Position numbers and translations under genes: made by a program. The notes under the pieces are model-generated. The model was not told the origin of the DNA. It worked only from the letters and a program-made list of their open reading frames with translations, and made no database searches. From Glacieibacterium sp964246975 (GTDB lineage Bacteria > Pseudomonadota > Alphaproteobacteria > Sphingomonadales > Sphingomonadaceae), in contig CAXTSL010000035.1 of the NCBI GenBank assembly GCA_964246975.1, positions 1 through 27,380 of the forward strand: DNA of 27,380 nt. Direction: 5' to 3'. Shown here one piece after another: positions 1 through 8,175 of this stretch. The first letter of the stretch is position 1, and every line of letters starts with the position of its first letter.

Positions 1-97
1 GCTGCCACTTGCCCTTGGGATCGGTGAAGCGGAGATCGACCCACTCGATCTCCTTCTCCTTGATCATGTCGAGGATAGTGGATGCCGTGTTCGCCAT
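1..97 (-). CDS. glnA: Glutamine synthetase, N-terminal part (runs off the window)
   Basis: Only the first 32 codons are present. The ATG is the complement of 95-97, and the peptide starts MANTASTILDMIKEKEIEW and continues VDLRFTDPKGKWQ, the usual beta-grasp start of type I glutamine synthetase. The enzyme joins ammonium to glutamate using ATP in the cytoplasm. An AAGGGG ribosome-binding site precedes the ATG by about nine bases. glnB lies just upstream on the same strand, the standard alphaproteobacterial glnB-glnA order. A palindromic element sits between the two genes and could affect readthrough or mRNA processing. The match to the family N-terminus is clear despite the truncation. Confidence 0.93.
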   Translation of the reverse strand, partial: MANTASTILDMIKEKEIEWVDLRFTDPKGKWQ

Positions 98-129
98 TGG
101 TGTTGACCCCTTTGCTCTGCGCTAACTTT

Positions 130-222
130 CGTCATGCTGGCGAACGCCAGCATCCAATTTCGTGCGAGAACCCATGTCGGCGTCTCGCTCCGCCGTGGAT
201 GCTGGCGTTCGCCAGCATGACG
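130..222. repeat. Palindromic element family A, intergenic copy between glnB and glnA
   Basis: Two 27-bp arms (130-156 and 196-222) are inverted copies of each other. Each arm is itself a near-perfect hairpin: ATGCTGGCG, two A/T bases, CGCCAGCAT. About 39 unrelated bases separate them. The same arms in the same arrangement recur at 21340-21433 inside valS. Arm identity with a divergent centre suggests a mobile paired-hairpin element of the REP/BIME kind. In the glnB-glnA transcript it would form strong stem-loops. Confidence 0.9.
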
Positions 223-230
223 CGATCGGA

Positions 231-569
231 CTAGATAGCGTCGCTGTCGCGTTCCCCCGTCCGGATCCGCACCGCCGCGTCGATCGTCGAGACGAAGATC
301 TTGCCGTCGCCGATGCGCCCGGTGCGCGCGGCGTTGGCGATCGCCTCGACGACGCGGTCGGCCTGATCGTCGTCGACGACCACTTCGAGGCGCACCTTGG
401 GCAGGAAATCGACGACATATTCGGCCCCGCGGTACAGTTCGGTATGGCCCTTCTGACGCCCGAAGCCCTTGGCCTCGGTGACGGTGATGCCGCTGACGCC
501 GACCTCGTGCAGCGCCTCCTTCACCTCGTCGAGCTTGAAAGGCTTGATGACCGCTTCGATCTTCTTCAC
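231..569 (-). CDS. glnB: Nitrogen regulatory protein P-II
   Basis: A 112-residue cytoplasmic signalling trimer that senses 2-oxoglutarate and ATP/ADP and controls glutamine synthetase adenylylation and NtrB/NtrC. The protein starts MKKIEAVIKPFKLDEVKEAL, carries the T-loop GHTELYRGAEY, and ends in the P-II C-terminal signature around GRIGDGKIFV. I chose the GTG at 569 over the GTG at 575 because it gives the canonical MKKIE start and puts the uridylylated T-loop tyrosine exactly at position 51. A G-rich stretch just upstream can serve as ribosome-binding site. It is transcribed toward glnA. The family call is certain; the start is likely. Confidence 0.96.
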   Translation of the reverse strand: MKKIEAVIKPFKLDEVKEALHEVGVSGITVTEAKGFGRQKGHTELYRGAEYVVDFLPKVRLEVVVDDDQADRVVEAIANAARTGRIGDGKIFVSTIDAAVRIRTGERDSDAI

Positions 570-715
570 GCACACCCCCGACGGTCTTGACGCTCCAAGC
601 CTAGCACAAGGCGTGCCAGTCGCGGAACGGGCGATTTTGCAGGTGCGAAGGGAATTCTGTGCGGGCGGCGTGCTTAGCGGGGGGGCAGTTGCCCGAAATT
701 TGGACAGACCTTCTG

Positions 716-860
716 CTCCCTCCCCTCCCCGCGTAGCGGAGAGAGGGGAGGGGCGGGGTGGGGAGTGTCGCCACGAGACGCAGACCTTGCGGTGAAATAC
801 CCCACCCCGACCCTCCCCTCTCTCGGTTCGCCAAGGGGCTCACCGGGAAGGGAGGGGGAA
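716..860. repeat. Palindromic element family C, copy 1
   Basis: A CCCTCCCCTCCCC-type left arm with a GCGTAGC hairpin, then GAGAGGGGAGGG and GGGTGGGGAGT, is followed after about 35 bases by the inverted counterpart (CCCCACCCCGACCCTCCCCTCTCTCGG, then CACCGGGAAGGGAGGGGG). A second copy with the same arm sequences lies at 3504-3655. This copy begins six bases past the stop codon of the minus-strand metallopeptidase gene, so it may end that transcript. Confidence 0.85.
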
Positions 861-866
861 GAAAGA

Positions 867-1820
867 TTACACCCCGCCCTTGAAGGTATCGCACTGCCCC
901 ATCTCGCCGCTCTGCAGCCCGGTCTGCAGCCAGCGCACGCGGTCGGCGCTCGAGCCGTGGGTGAAGCTGTCGGGGACGACGCGCCCTTGGCCCTGGCGCT
1001 GCAGCGTGTCGTCGCCGATGGCGGTCGCCGCGCGCAGCGCCTCCTCGACGTCGCCCGCCTCGAGCGCGCCGCTCGCCTTGGCCCAGATGCCCGCGAAGCA
1101 ATCGGCCTGGAGTTCGAGGCGCACCGACAGCGCGTTGCGCTGGCTGCGGCTGGCGCGTTCCTGCGCCTGTTCGACCTGATCGCTGATGCCGAGCAGCTTC
1201 TGGATGTGGTGGCCGACCTCGTGCGCGATGACATAGGCCTGCGCCGCGTCGCCGGGGGCGCCGAAGCGCTGGTTGAGTTCGTCGAAGAAGCCGAGGTCGA
1301 GATAGACCTTGCGGTCGGCGGGACAATAGAACGGCCCCATCGCCGATTCGGCCTTGCCGCAGCCCCCGGGGATCGGCTTGTCGAACAGCACCAGTTTCGG
1401 ACGGACATACTGGATGTTGGCCTGTGCGGGCAAGAGCTTGGCCCAGACATCCTCGGTCGAGACGAGGACGTTGCGGACGAATTTCTCGCTGCTCCCCTCG
1501 GCCCGCGTCGCGCCTGACGAAGCGGGCGCTGCCTCCTGCGGGCCGACCTGCTGCTGCTGCGGCCCGATGCTGCCGCCGCCACCGCCGCCGCCGAGCAGGC
1601 CGCCGAGGCCGCTCAGTCCGCCGCCGAACAACAACAGCAGCGCGCCGACCACCACGACGCCGCCACAGCCGAAACGGCTGAATACCATGCCGAGCAACGC
1701 CGGGGCGAAACCGCCAAGCCCGCCGCCGCCACCGCCGAAGCCGAAGCCACCGCCGCCGCTGCCGTCGCCGCCGCGCCGGTCCTCGATGCTGTCGGTATCC
1801 CGCTGGTCGTCGAAGCGCAT
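867..1820 (-). CDS. ypfJ: YpfJ-family neutral zinc metallopeptidase
   Basis: A 317-residue membrane-anchored protein of the 'putative neutral zinc metallopeptidase' family (KPN_02809/YpfJ type). Residues 1-35 are hydrophilic then very glycine-rich. A hydrophobic segment (GGVVVVGALLLLFGGG, about residues 53-68) is the likely single transmembrane anchor, followed by a Gly/Gln/Ala-rich linker. The catalytic domain holds the zinc-binding HEVGHH helix near residue 206, with LQADCFAGIWA downstream, where the third ligand normally lies. The ATG at 1820 gives the family's usual MRxDDxRxS/TxxxEDRR start (MRFDDQRDTDSIEDRR). Substrate is not established for the family. Next upstream on the same strand is the nuclease gene. 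Confidence 0.9.
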   Translation of the reverse strand: MRFDDQRDTDSIEDRRGGDGSGGGGFGFGGGGGGLGGFAPALLGMVFSRFGCGGVVVVGALLLLFGGGLSGLGGLLGGGGGGGSIGPQQQQVGPQEAAPASSGATRAEGSSEKFVRNVLVSTEDVWAKLLPAQANIQYVRPKLVLFDKPIPGGCGKAESAMGPFYCPADRKVYLDLGFFDELNQRFGAPGDAAQAYVIAHEVGHHIQKLLGISDQVEQAQERASRSQRNALSVRLELQADCFAGIWAKASGALEAGDVEEALRAATAIGDDTLQRQGQGRVVPDSFTHGSSADRVRWLQTGLQSGEMGQCDTFKGGV

Positions 1821-1874
1821 GGCCGCCCTCTCATCGGATGAAGTCGCGGGCGTAACGCCGCAGGTGCCCGAGCG

Positions 1875-2804
1875 TTACCGCCGCGCGAACGCCGCGTCGA
1901 GGAGCAGCGCCAGCCGCACCCCCGCCGCTTCGACGCAGGCGCGCACCACTGGCGTCGCGGCGGCGGTATAAGCCTCGTCGATCTGCGCGCGCGGTCCCGC
2001 CACAGCGGCGGCGGGATCGGCGACTGCGGCGGCGGACAGCGCGGCGGTATCGGCGGCCGACGGCTCGACCGCGCATTTGTCGGGATAATTGCTGAGGTTG
2101 CCGTAAGCCGTGTCCTTCGCCGCCGCCCAGCTCTCGCGCGCCCAGGCCGTGATCGCCATCGCGTTGCTACCCCCGGCGCGCCACATCGCGCGGTCGGCGC
2201 GCGTCACGCTGCGCGGCCCGACGGCGGGCGGCTCGGTCAGCGCGCGCTCGGCGAGTTCGGTGTCCCAGATGCGATGGAGGTTCATGCGCGGCGGCGACTT
2301 GACGCCATAGTCGGCTTTTACGTCGTTCGCCCCACGGTCGCCCTTGTCGCCGATGTGAACCGGCTGGTGCATGTCGCCCGCGAAGTGAACGAGGAAGGCG
2401 AACGCCATGACGCGCTCGGCGTCGGATTTCGAACGGTCGGCGAGGATCGCCTGCTGGCGCGGGATCTGCGCCGTGACGCAGTTGCCGTCGGGGCAATTGG
2501 CCGCGATGTCGAAGTCGCCGCAGACGCTGATGTTCTGATAATGCCAGGTCGCGGCATAGGCGAAGCGGTCGCCCAGTCCCCGCACGCAGTCGGGCCAGAC
2601 GCTCGCATCCTCGATCGTCGCGAGCTTGCAGGTCGGCGTGTCGACCGCCGCCGAACGCTTGAGCAAGCTGCGGATCGCGTGGCGGGTCGATGATTTCGAC
2701 TCGGCATAGGCGATGCCGGCAATCGTGCGGTGGCCGTACTCGCCCCACGCCAGCGCGGGCGCCGGCAGCAGCGACAGGGCGGCGAGCAGGGGCAGGATAC
2801 GCAT
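1875..2804 (-). CDS. Secreted S1/P1-type zinc-dependent nuclease
   Basis: A 309-residue exported nuclease that cuts single-stranded DNA and RNA with a three-zinc centre. The signal peptide MRILPLLAALSLLPAPALA ends just before WGEYGH, so the mature protein begins with the Trp whose free amino group and ring-proximal His (position 6) bind zinc in this family. The remaining ligand motifs are visible in order: an Asp region (DASVWPD), WHY, HFAGDMHQPVH and NLHRIWD. The frame stays open upstream to 2924, but ATG 2804 is the only start giving a normal signal peptide. It is divergent from the CAP gene. It probably scavenges nucleotides or phosphate in the periplasm; that role is inference. Confidence 0.93.
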   Translation of the reverse strand: MRILPLLAALSLLPAPALAWGEYGHRTIAGIAYAESKSSTRHAIRSLLKRSAAVDTPTCKLATIEDASVWPDCVRGLGDRFAYAATWHYQNISVCGDFDIAANCPDGNCVTAQIPRQQAILADRSKSDAERVMAFAFLVHFAGDMHQPVHIGDKGDRGANDVKADYGVKSPPRMNLHRIWDTELAERALTEPPAVGPRSVTRADRAMWRAGGSNAMAITAWARESWAAAKDTAYGNLSNYPDKCAVEPSAADTAALSAAAVADPAAAVAGPRAQIDEAYTAAATPVVRACVEAAGVRLALLLDAAFARR

Positions 2805-2862
2805 CGCTGCACCATAGGCGCGCCCGATGCATCGCGAAACCCGCCGCTGCCTTTCGGTGCAA

Positions 2863-2891
2863 CTGACATCATCGGTTAATTTTGTTATGCC
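2863..2891 (+). promoter_or_regulatory. Possible sigma70-type promoter for the CAP-domain gene
   Basis: CTGACA at 2863-2868 and TATGCC at 2886-2891 are separated by 17 bases in an A/T-rich patch of the divergent nuclease/CAP intergenic region. The -35 fits well and the -10 is weak. No transcript data support it. Confidence 0.3.
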
Positions 2892-2923
2892 AAGCCTGAA
2901 CGGAGGGGCGGGGGTAAGCGCCA

Positions 2924-3502
2924 ATGTTTGTCGGATTGATCGCCGCGACGGCGCTGCATTGTGCGGCGGGTACGTGCGCGACCAATCTCGACCCGGCGGA
3001 TTTCGCCGCGCGCGCGCTTGCGGTGCACAACCGCGAGCGCGCGGCGGTGTGCGTCGCGCCGCTGGCGTGGGACGCCAAGGAAGCCGCCGAGGCCGCCGAC
3101 TGGGCCAGGCATCTCGCCGAGATCGGCGACATGGTCCACTCGGGCGACGAGAACGAGGCGATCGACGCCGAGAGCGGGCAGGGCGAGAACCTGTTCGCCG
3201 GCACGCGCGGGGCGTACGCCATCGAAAAGATGATCGGCCTGTGGGCGGACGAGAAGCGGCAGTTGTCGAAGCTTAAGAGCTGGGAGGAAGACCTCCACGC
3301 CGTCGGTCACTATACGCAGATGGTGTGGAGCACGACGACGCATGTCGGCTGCGCGGTCGCGTCGGGCAAGCGCGAGGACTTCCTCGTCTGCCGCTATTCG
3401 CCGCCGGGCAACATCGACGGGCGCGCGCCTTATCCCGCACCGCAGGCCGCCGCCGCCGCCGCGCCGGCAAGCTGTCCGTCGGGACGTACGGCGGCGCGGT
3501 AG
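2924..3502 (+). CDS. Secreted CAP-domain (SCP/PR-1-like) protein
   Basis: A 192-residue protein of the CAP superfamily. The N-terminal MFVGLIAATALHCAAGTCA looks like a short signal peptide. The CAP core follows: a helix with HNRERAAVCVAPL, then WARHLAEIGDMVHS, GENLFAG, and the diagnostic CAP signature GHYTQMVWSTTTHVGCA, then VCRYSPPGNIDGRAPYP. The two histidines of the CAP cavity are present (in MVHS and GHYTQ), with the family Glu in GENLF. Several cysteines could form disulfides. A GGGGTAAG ribosome-binding site sits about five bases before the ATG. Bacterial CAP proteins have no single established function. A family C repeat begins right after the stop codon. Confidence 0.92.
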   Translation: MFVGLIAATALHCAAGTCATNLDPADFAARALAVHNRERAAVCVAPLAWDAKEAAEAADWARHLAEIGDMVHSGDENEAIDAESGQGENLFAGTRGAYAIEKMIGLWADEKRQLSKLKSWEEDLHAVGHYTQMVWSTTTHVGCAVASGKREDFLVCRYSPPGNIDGRAPYPAPQAAAAAAPASCPSGRTAAR

Positions 3503-3503
3503 T

Positions 3504-3655
3504 TTCCCCCCTCCCCTCCCCGGCGAAGCCGGAGAGAGGGGAGGGTCGGGGTGGGGAGTCTCACCGCGGGGCGGCTTTCCCTTGTGGCGCGGTACCCCAC
3601 CCCGACCCTCCCCTCTCTCGGGTCGCGAAGACGCTCACCGGGAGGGGAGGGGGAA
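3504..3655. repeat. Palindromic element family C, copy 2
   Basis: This has the same two-arm structure as 716-860: CCCCTCCCCTCCCCGGCGAAGCC then GGAGAGAGGGGAGGG on the left, and CCCCACCCCGACCCTCCCCTCTCTCGG then CACCGGGAGGGGAGGGGG on the right. The centre differs. It starts one base past the CAP gene stop and ends about 45 bases before the ABC-F start, so it may act as a terminator between them. Confidence 0.85.
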
Positions 3656-3699
3656 GAGTATAGTGCACCGCAGCACGAACCTGTGCTAAGCGCGCCGCC

Positions 3700-5607
3700 A
3701 TGCTGACCATCGACGCCGTTACCGTCCGCCTCGGCGGGCGGACCATCCTCGACCGTGCGACCGCCGCGATACCGGCGCGGGCGCGCGTCGGGCTGATCGG
3801 GCGCAACGGTGCCGGCAAGTCGACGCTGATGAAGGTCGCCGCCGGGCTGCTCGACCCCGACGAGGGCGGCGTCTCGATGCCGCGCGCGTCGCGGCTCGGC
3901 TATATCGCGCAGGAGGCCCCGAGCGGCGCGGGCACGCCGTTCGAGACGGTGCTTGCCGCCGACACCGAACGCGCCGCGCTGATCGCCGAGGAGGAAGAAG
4001 CGCACGCCACCGGGCACGACACCAGCTTCGAGGACGAGCATCGCATCTCGGAGATCCACGAACGCCTCAATGCCATCGACGCGCACACCGCTCCGGCGCG
4101 CGCGGCGCGCATCCTCGTCGGGCTGGGCTTCGACGAGGCGGCGCAGCACCGGCCGCTCGACAGTTTCTCGGGCGGCTGGAAGATGCGCGTCGCGCTGGCG
4201 GCGCTGCTGTTCTCGCAGCCCGACCTGCTGCTGCTCGACGAGCCGTCGAACCACCTCGATCTCGAGGCGACGCTGTGGCTCGAGGATTTCCTCAAGGGCT
4301 ACCGCGCGACGATCCTCGTCATCAGCCACGAGCGCGATCTGCTCAACAACGTCGTCGACTATATCCTCCACCTCGAAGGCGGCAAGACGACGCTCTACGC
4401 GGGCGGTTACGACGCGTTTGAAAGGCAACGAGCCGAACGGCTGGCGCAGCTCGCCTCGGCGCGCGAGGCGCAGGCGACGCAGCGTGCCAAGCTTCAGGAC
4501 TATGTCGCGCGCAACTCGGCGCGCGCCTCGACCGCCAAGCAGGCGCAGTCGCGCGCCAAGGCGCTGGCCAAGATGCAGCCGATCGCGGAAGCGGCGAACG
4601 ACCCGACGCTGGTGTTCGACTTCCCGTCGCCTGCGGTCCTCAAGCCGCCGCTGATCCAGCTCGACCGCGCTTCGGTCGGCTATGACGGGCGGACGATCCT
4701 CGACCATCTCGACCTGCGTCTCGACCCCGACGACCGGCTGGCGCTGCTCGGGCGCAACGGCAACGGCAAGACGACGCTGGCGCGATTGCTCAGCGGCCAG
4801 CTGCCGACGATGACCGGCGGGATGCACGCGCCGGGCAAGCTCAAGGTCGGCTATTTCACCCAGTATCAGGTCGAGGAATTGGAGCACGACGCGACGCCGC
4901 TCCAGCACATGTCGCGGCTGATGAAGGGCGCGTCGCCCGGCGCGGTGCGCGGCCAGCTCGGGCGATTCGGCTTCTCGGGCGCGATGGCCGAGCAGCCCGT
5001 CGGCAAGATGTCGGGGGGCGAGCGCGCGCGGCTGGCGCTGGCGCTGATCACCCGCGACGCGCCGCACCTGCTGATCCTCGACGAGCCGACCAACCACCTC
5101 GATGTCGATGCGCGCGAGGCGCTGGTGCAGGCGCTCGCGGCGTACGGCGGCGCGGTGGTGGTGGTCAGCCACGACCGCCACATGGTCGAAGCCTCGGCCG
5201 ACCGGCTGGTGCTCGTCGACGACGGGCGCGCTACCGACTTCGCGGGATCGCTCGACGACTACACCGCGCAGGTGCTCGGCAAGGGGCCGGCGAAGCCCGA
5301 GGGCGGGGGCAAGTCGGGCAACAAGAAGGAAGATCGCCGTGCCGCCGCACAGGCGCGCGAAGCCACCGCGTCGCTGCGCAAGGCGGTCCGCGACGCCGAA
5401 GCCGAGACCGCCAAATGGACGCAGCGCCGCCAGGCGATCGACCGCGCGCTGTTCGACCCTGCCAGCGGCCTGCCCGGGGACGCCAGGCGCACCGCCGCCG
5501 ACCTGATGCGCGAACGCGGCGACGTCGAGCGTGCGCTCGGCAAGTCCGAAGCCACGTGGCTGGCGGCGAGCGAGGCGCTCGACGGCGCGGTGGCGGCGGC
5601 GGCATAA
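3700..5607 (+). CDS. ABC-F family ATPase (YheS-like)
   Basis: A 635-residue soluble protein with two ATP-binding cassettes and no membrane segment, typical of ABC-F translation factors that bind the ribosomal E site. Cassette 1 has Walker A GRNGAGKST, signature FSGGWKMRVALA and Walker B LLLLDEPSNHLD. A charged linker rich in Arg/Ala (the P-site tRNA interaction motif region) follows at about residues 240-310. Cassette 2 has GRNGNGKTT, MSGGERARLALA and LLILDEPTNHLD. The tail from about residue 540 is a predicted coiled coil (REATASLRKAVRDAEAE). The FSGGW signature and layout fit the YheS branch better than Uup. ATG 3700 fits the family start MLTIDAVTVRLGGR. A second ABC-F gene (uup) lies at 12154-13932. 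Confidence 0.92.
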   Translation: MLTIDAVTVRLGGRTILDRATAAIPARARVGLIGRNGAGKSTLMKVAAGLLDPDEGGVSMPRASRLGYIAQEAPSGAGTPFETVLAADTERAALIAEEEEAHATGHDTSFEDEHRISEIHERLNAIDAHTAPARAARILVGLGFDEAAQHRPLDSFSGGWKMRVALAALLFSQPDLLLLDEPSNHLDLEATLWLEDFLKGYRATILVISHERDLLNNVVDYILHLEGGKTTLYAGGYDAFERQRAERLAQLASAREAQATQRAKLQDYVARNSARASTAKQAQSRAKALAKMQPIAEAANDPTLVFDFPSPAVLKPPLIQLDRASVGYDGRTILDHLDLRLDPDDRLALLGRNGNGKTTLARLLSGQLPTMTGGMHAPGKLKVGYFTQYQVEELEHDATPLQHMSRLMKGASPGAVRGQLGRFGFSGAMAEQPVGKMSGGERARLALALITRDAPHLLILDEPTNHLDVDAREALVQALAAYGGAVVVVSHDRHMVEASADRLVLVDDGRATDFAGSLDDYTAQVLGKGPAKPEGGGKSGNKKEDRRAAAQAREATASLRKAVRDAEAETAKWTQRRQAIDRALFDPASGLPGDARRTAADLMRERGDVERALGKSEATWLAASEALDGAVAAAA

Positions 5608-5668
5608 TTCGGAGTTAATCGCGGCAGGCTTGCGACGACTTCGCCGTTGATGAGCGGTGGAGGGCCGC

Positions 5669-6283
5669 ATGACCGTCGATCATCTCATACCCGCCGATCT
5701 TCGTACTTCGATGGACGAGCTCGCGGCACACATCGCGGCCGGGCGCTTCGAAACCGTGCTCGGCGGACTGCTCGCCGACACCGGCCCGGTGCTGCCCGGC
5801 AGTCGCCGTGCCGATATCGTCGCGGCGATTCGCGGACCGGAGGGACCGCCACAGCGCTTCGCGGACGATGCGGCGGGCATCGCCGCGCGCCTCGACCGTC
5901 TCGATCCGCCGGCCCGCGCCGTCGCGATCTTCATGCTGCTGCCGTGTGCAGGCGATTGCTCGCCGCGACTGGCGACCGAGAGCGACTTTGCGTTCACGGT
6001 ACGCCTGTTCGGATCGCACGCGCTCGCGTGGCGGCTGGCGGGGGGCGATTCGCTGCCCCAGTTGCCGGGGCTCGCAGCCGCGGTGCTCGACCTCCGCACG
6101 TCGCGCCTGGCAACCGCACGGGCCTATCTCGACGCGGTACCGCGTGCCGCTGCGTGGCTCGATTGGTTCGCGGCATGCGGGCGTCACCCCGATGCCGTGG
6201 TGCAACGCGATCCACTGCCGGTCGTGCTGGCCCGCTGGTTCGCCCGCGAGCGGCGGCGACCGGCGCTGGGCATTCACCGCTAG
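5669..6283 (+). CDS. Uncharacterised protein, 204 residues
   Basis: I recognise no family. The protein is mostly alpha-helical in appearance, rich in Ala, Arg, Leu and Asp, with no signal peptide, clear transmembrane segment or metal motif. Three cysteines are present, including AGDC and AACGRH. The ATG at 5669 is supported by a GGAGG at 5659-5663, five bases upstream; an in-frame GTG at 5657 overlaps that site and is less likely. It follows the ABC-F gene by 61 bases on the same strand, so co-transcription is possible. It converges with the ABC exporter. GC-rich codon use like its neighbours argues for a real resident gene. Confidence 0.7.
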   Translation: MTVDHLIPADLRTSMDELAAHIAAGRFETVLGGLLADTGPVLPGSRRADIVAAIRGPEGPPQRFADDAAGIAARLDRLDPPARAVAIFMLLPCAGDCSPRLATESDFAFTVRLFGSHALAWRLAGGDSLPQLPGLAAAVLDLRTSRLATARAYLDAVPRAAAWLDWFAACGRHPDAVVQRDPLPVVLARWFARERRRPALGIHR

Positions 6284-6294
6284 CCCTGCATGCC

Positions 6295-6326
6295 AAGTCC
6301 CTTCGGCCTCAAGTCCCTTCGGCCTC
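6295..6326. repeat. Perfect tandem duplication of a 16-bp unit
   Basis: AAGTCCCTTCGGCCTC occurs twice back to back (6295-6310 and 6311-6326). A related ATGCCGCTTCGG follows. The second copy overlaps the stop codon of the minus-strand ABC exporter gene, so the repeat lies in the convergent 3' region of two genes. Confidence 0.9.
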
Positions 6327-8115
6327 ATGCCGCTTCGGGACGCGCTTCCTCGAACTGCAGCTTGGCCAGCCGCGCGTAAAGGCCACCCTGCGCGTACAAG
6401 GCCTCGTGGGTTCCCTGAGCGACGATCCGCCCCCCGTCCATGACGACGATGCGGTCGGCGCCGCGCACCGTAGCGAAGCGATGCGCGATGACGAGGGTCG
6501 TTCGCCCCGCCATCAGGCGATCGAGCGCGCGCTGCACGAGTTGCTCGGACTCGGCATCGAGCGACGAAGTCGCCTCGTCGAGCAGCAGCAGCGGTGCGTC
6601 GCGCAGCACCGCGCGCGCGATCGCCAGGCGCTGGCGCTGGCCACCCGACAGCCGCGCACCGGCTTCGCCGAGGAACGAGTGAATCCCCTCGGGCAGCGCG
6701 CGCAGGAAGTCGGCGGCGTTGGCGGCCTCGGCGGCGGCCCAGACCTCGGCCTCGGTCGCGTCGGGGCGTCCGTAAAGGATGTTTTCGTAAGCCGAGGCGG
6801 CGAACACCACCGTCTCCTGCGGCACCACCGCGATGCGCGCGCGAATGTCGCGCGGGTCGGCGCTGGGCAGCGCGACCCCGTCGATGCGGATGACGCCGGA
6901 CTGCGGGTCGTAAAAGCGCTGGACGAGCGCGAACAGGGTCGATTTGCCCGCTCCCGACGGTCCGACCACCGCGACGGTCTCGCCGGGTGCGATGTCGAGG
7001 CTGAAGTCGATCAAGGCGGGCGCGTCGGGCTTGGTCGGATAGCGGAAGGTGACGTGGTCGAGGCTCAGCCGGCCCTGCGGCGCGGGCAGGGCGACCGGCG
7101 ACGCGGGGGCGCGAATTCCCGGTTGCGCCGCGAGCAGCTCGCGCAGCCGTCCGCTCGCGCCCGCCGCGCGCATGAAATCGCCATAGACTTCGGTCAGTGC
7201 GCCAAAGGCCCCGGCGGTGATGACCGCCGCCAGCACGAAGGCGGTGATCGTGCCGCCCGTCATCCGCCCCGCAATAACGTCGAGCGCACCTTCCCACAGC
7301 ACCAGCGTGATCGCCCCGAAGATCAGCGTGATGACCAGGGCCGTCATGGCAGCGCGCACCGCGATGCGCCGCTTGGCGGCGGCGAAGGCGGCCTCGACGG
7401 CGCGTCCGAAGCGGTCGGCCTCGCGATGCTCCTGCGTGAAGGCCTGCACCACCTTGATCGCGCCGAGCACCTCGGCGACGATCGTGCCGACCCCGGCGAT
7501 CTTGTCCTGGCTCGTCCGCGACATGGTGCGGACCTTGCGACCGAGCAGGACGATGGGCAGCACCGTGAGCGGGATGACCAGCAGCATGAAGCCGGTCAGC
7601 TTGGGGCTCTGGAACGCCATATAGACGACGCCGCCGATGCCGCCGAACAGGTTCCGGAGCGCGATCGACGCCGAGCTCGAGACGACCTGCTCGATGACGG
7701 CGGTGTCAGAGGTCAGCCGCGAGGCGATTTCGGACGGGCGGTTTTCCTCGAAAAACTCGGGGTCGAGGGTCAGCAGGTGCGTGTGCACGGCGCGCCGCAC
7801 GTCGGCGACGACGCGTTCGCCGATCCAGCTGACGAAATAAAAGCGCACCGCCGTTGCGGCACCCTGCGCCGCGACGATGCCCAGCAAGGCCCAGAAATAC
7901 GGGGCGATCTTGGCGGGGTCGCTGCCGCTGGCGAAGCCGTTGTCGACGATCGCCTTGAAGCCCTGCGGAATCGCCAGCGTCGAGGCGACCGCGACGAGCA
8001 GCGCGACGAGGGCGACGACGATCTGCACCGGATAGGCGCGCGCGAACCCCCAGAGCAGGCTGAGGTTCGACAATTTGCGCGAGGGTGGGGCGGCGTTGGG
8101 AAGGAGTTCGGCCAT
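6325..8115 (-). CDS. ABC exporter, fused membrane and ATPase domains (MsbA/LmrA-like)
   Basis: A 596-residue half-transporter of the ABCB-like exporter type that would work as a homodimer in the inner membrane. Residues about 20-320 form the six-helix transmembrane domain (hydrophobic blocks such as QIVVALVALLVAVASTLAIP and GFMLLVIPLTVLPIVLL). The C-terminal ATPase has Walker A GPSGAGKST, Q-loop VVPQET, signature LSGGQRQRLAIARA, Walker B LLLLDEATSSLD and H-loop VIAHRFAT. ATG 8115 was chosen; a TTG six codons upstream is also in frame. The substrate is unknown: lipid A, drugs or peptides are all possible from sequence alone. A short inverted repeat lies just upstream. Confidence 0.93.
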   Translation of the reverse strand: MAELLPNAAPPSRKLSNLSLLWGFARAYPVQIVVALVALLVAVASTLAIPQGFKAIVDNGFASGSDPAKIAPYFWALLGIVAAQGAATAVRFYFVSWIGERVVADVRRAVHTHLLTLDPEFFEENRPSEIASRLTSDTAVIEQVVSSSASIALRNLFGGIGGVVYMAFQSPKLTGFMLLVIPLTVLPIVLLGRKVRTMSRTSQDKIAGVGTIVAEVLGAIKVVQAFTQEHREADRFGRAVEAAFAAAKRRIAVRAAMTALVITLIFGAITLVLWEGALDVIAGRMTGGTITAFVLAAVITAGAFGALTEVYGDFMRAAGASGRLRELLAAQPGIRAPASPVALPAPQGRLSLDHVTFRYPTKPDAPALIDFSLDIAPGETVAVVGPSGAGKSTLFALVQRFYDPQSGVIRIDGVALPSADPRDIRARIAVVPQETVVFAASAYENILYGRPDATEAEVWAAAEAANAADFLRALPEGIHSFLGEAGARLSGGQRQRLAIARAVLRDAPLLLLDEATSSLDAESEQLVQRALDRLMAGRTTLVIAHRFATVRGADRIVVMDGGRIVAQGTHEALYAQGGLYARLAKLQFEEARPEAA

Positions 8116-8137
8116 GCGGCAAGCGTCTAGCAAAGCT

Positions 8138-8152
8138 TTGAGTGACGCTCAA
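8138..8152. promoter_or_regulatory. Small dyad upstream of the ABC exporter gene
   Basis: TTGAG, five bases, CTCAA forms a perfect 5-bp dyad 23 bases upstream of the exporter start. Its size and position would fit a repressor operator, for example of TetR type, but no regulator gene is adjacent and such dyads arise by chance. Confidence 0.2.
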
Positions 8153-8175
8153 TCGGCAGTGGCGGCAGCGCGGCC

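Noticed and set aside
1560..1760. Glycine-rich runs in the metallopeptidase N-terminus as a possible novel domain
   Set aside because: Low-complexity glycine-rich N-termini around a single membrane anchor are usual in this metallopeptidase family.
3430..5670. A 746-codon open frame on the minus strand opposite the YheS-like ABC-F gene
   Set aside because: It is Arg/Glu/Gly-rich with no domain and is the antisense shadow of a clear ABC-F protein; long antisense frames are expected at this GC content.
5647..8130. An 827-codon open frame on the plus strand across the unknown gene and the ABC exporter
   Set aside because: It spans two well-supported genes in other frames and has Asp/Arg/Gly-rich low-complexity sequence without domains.
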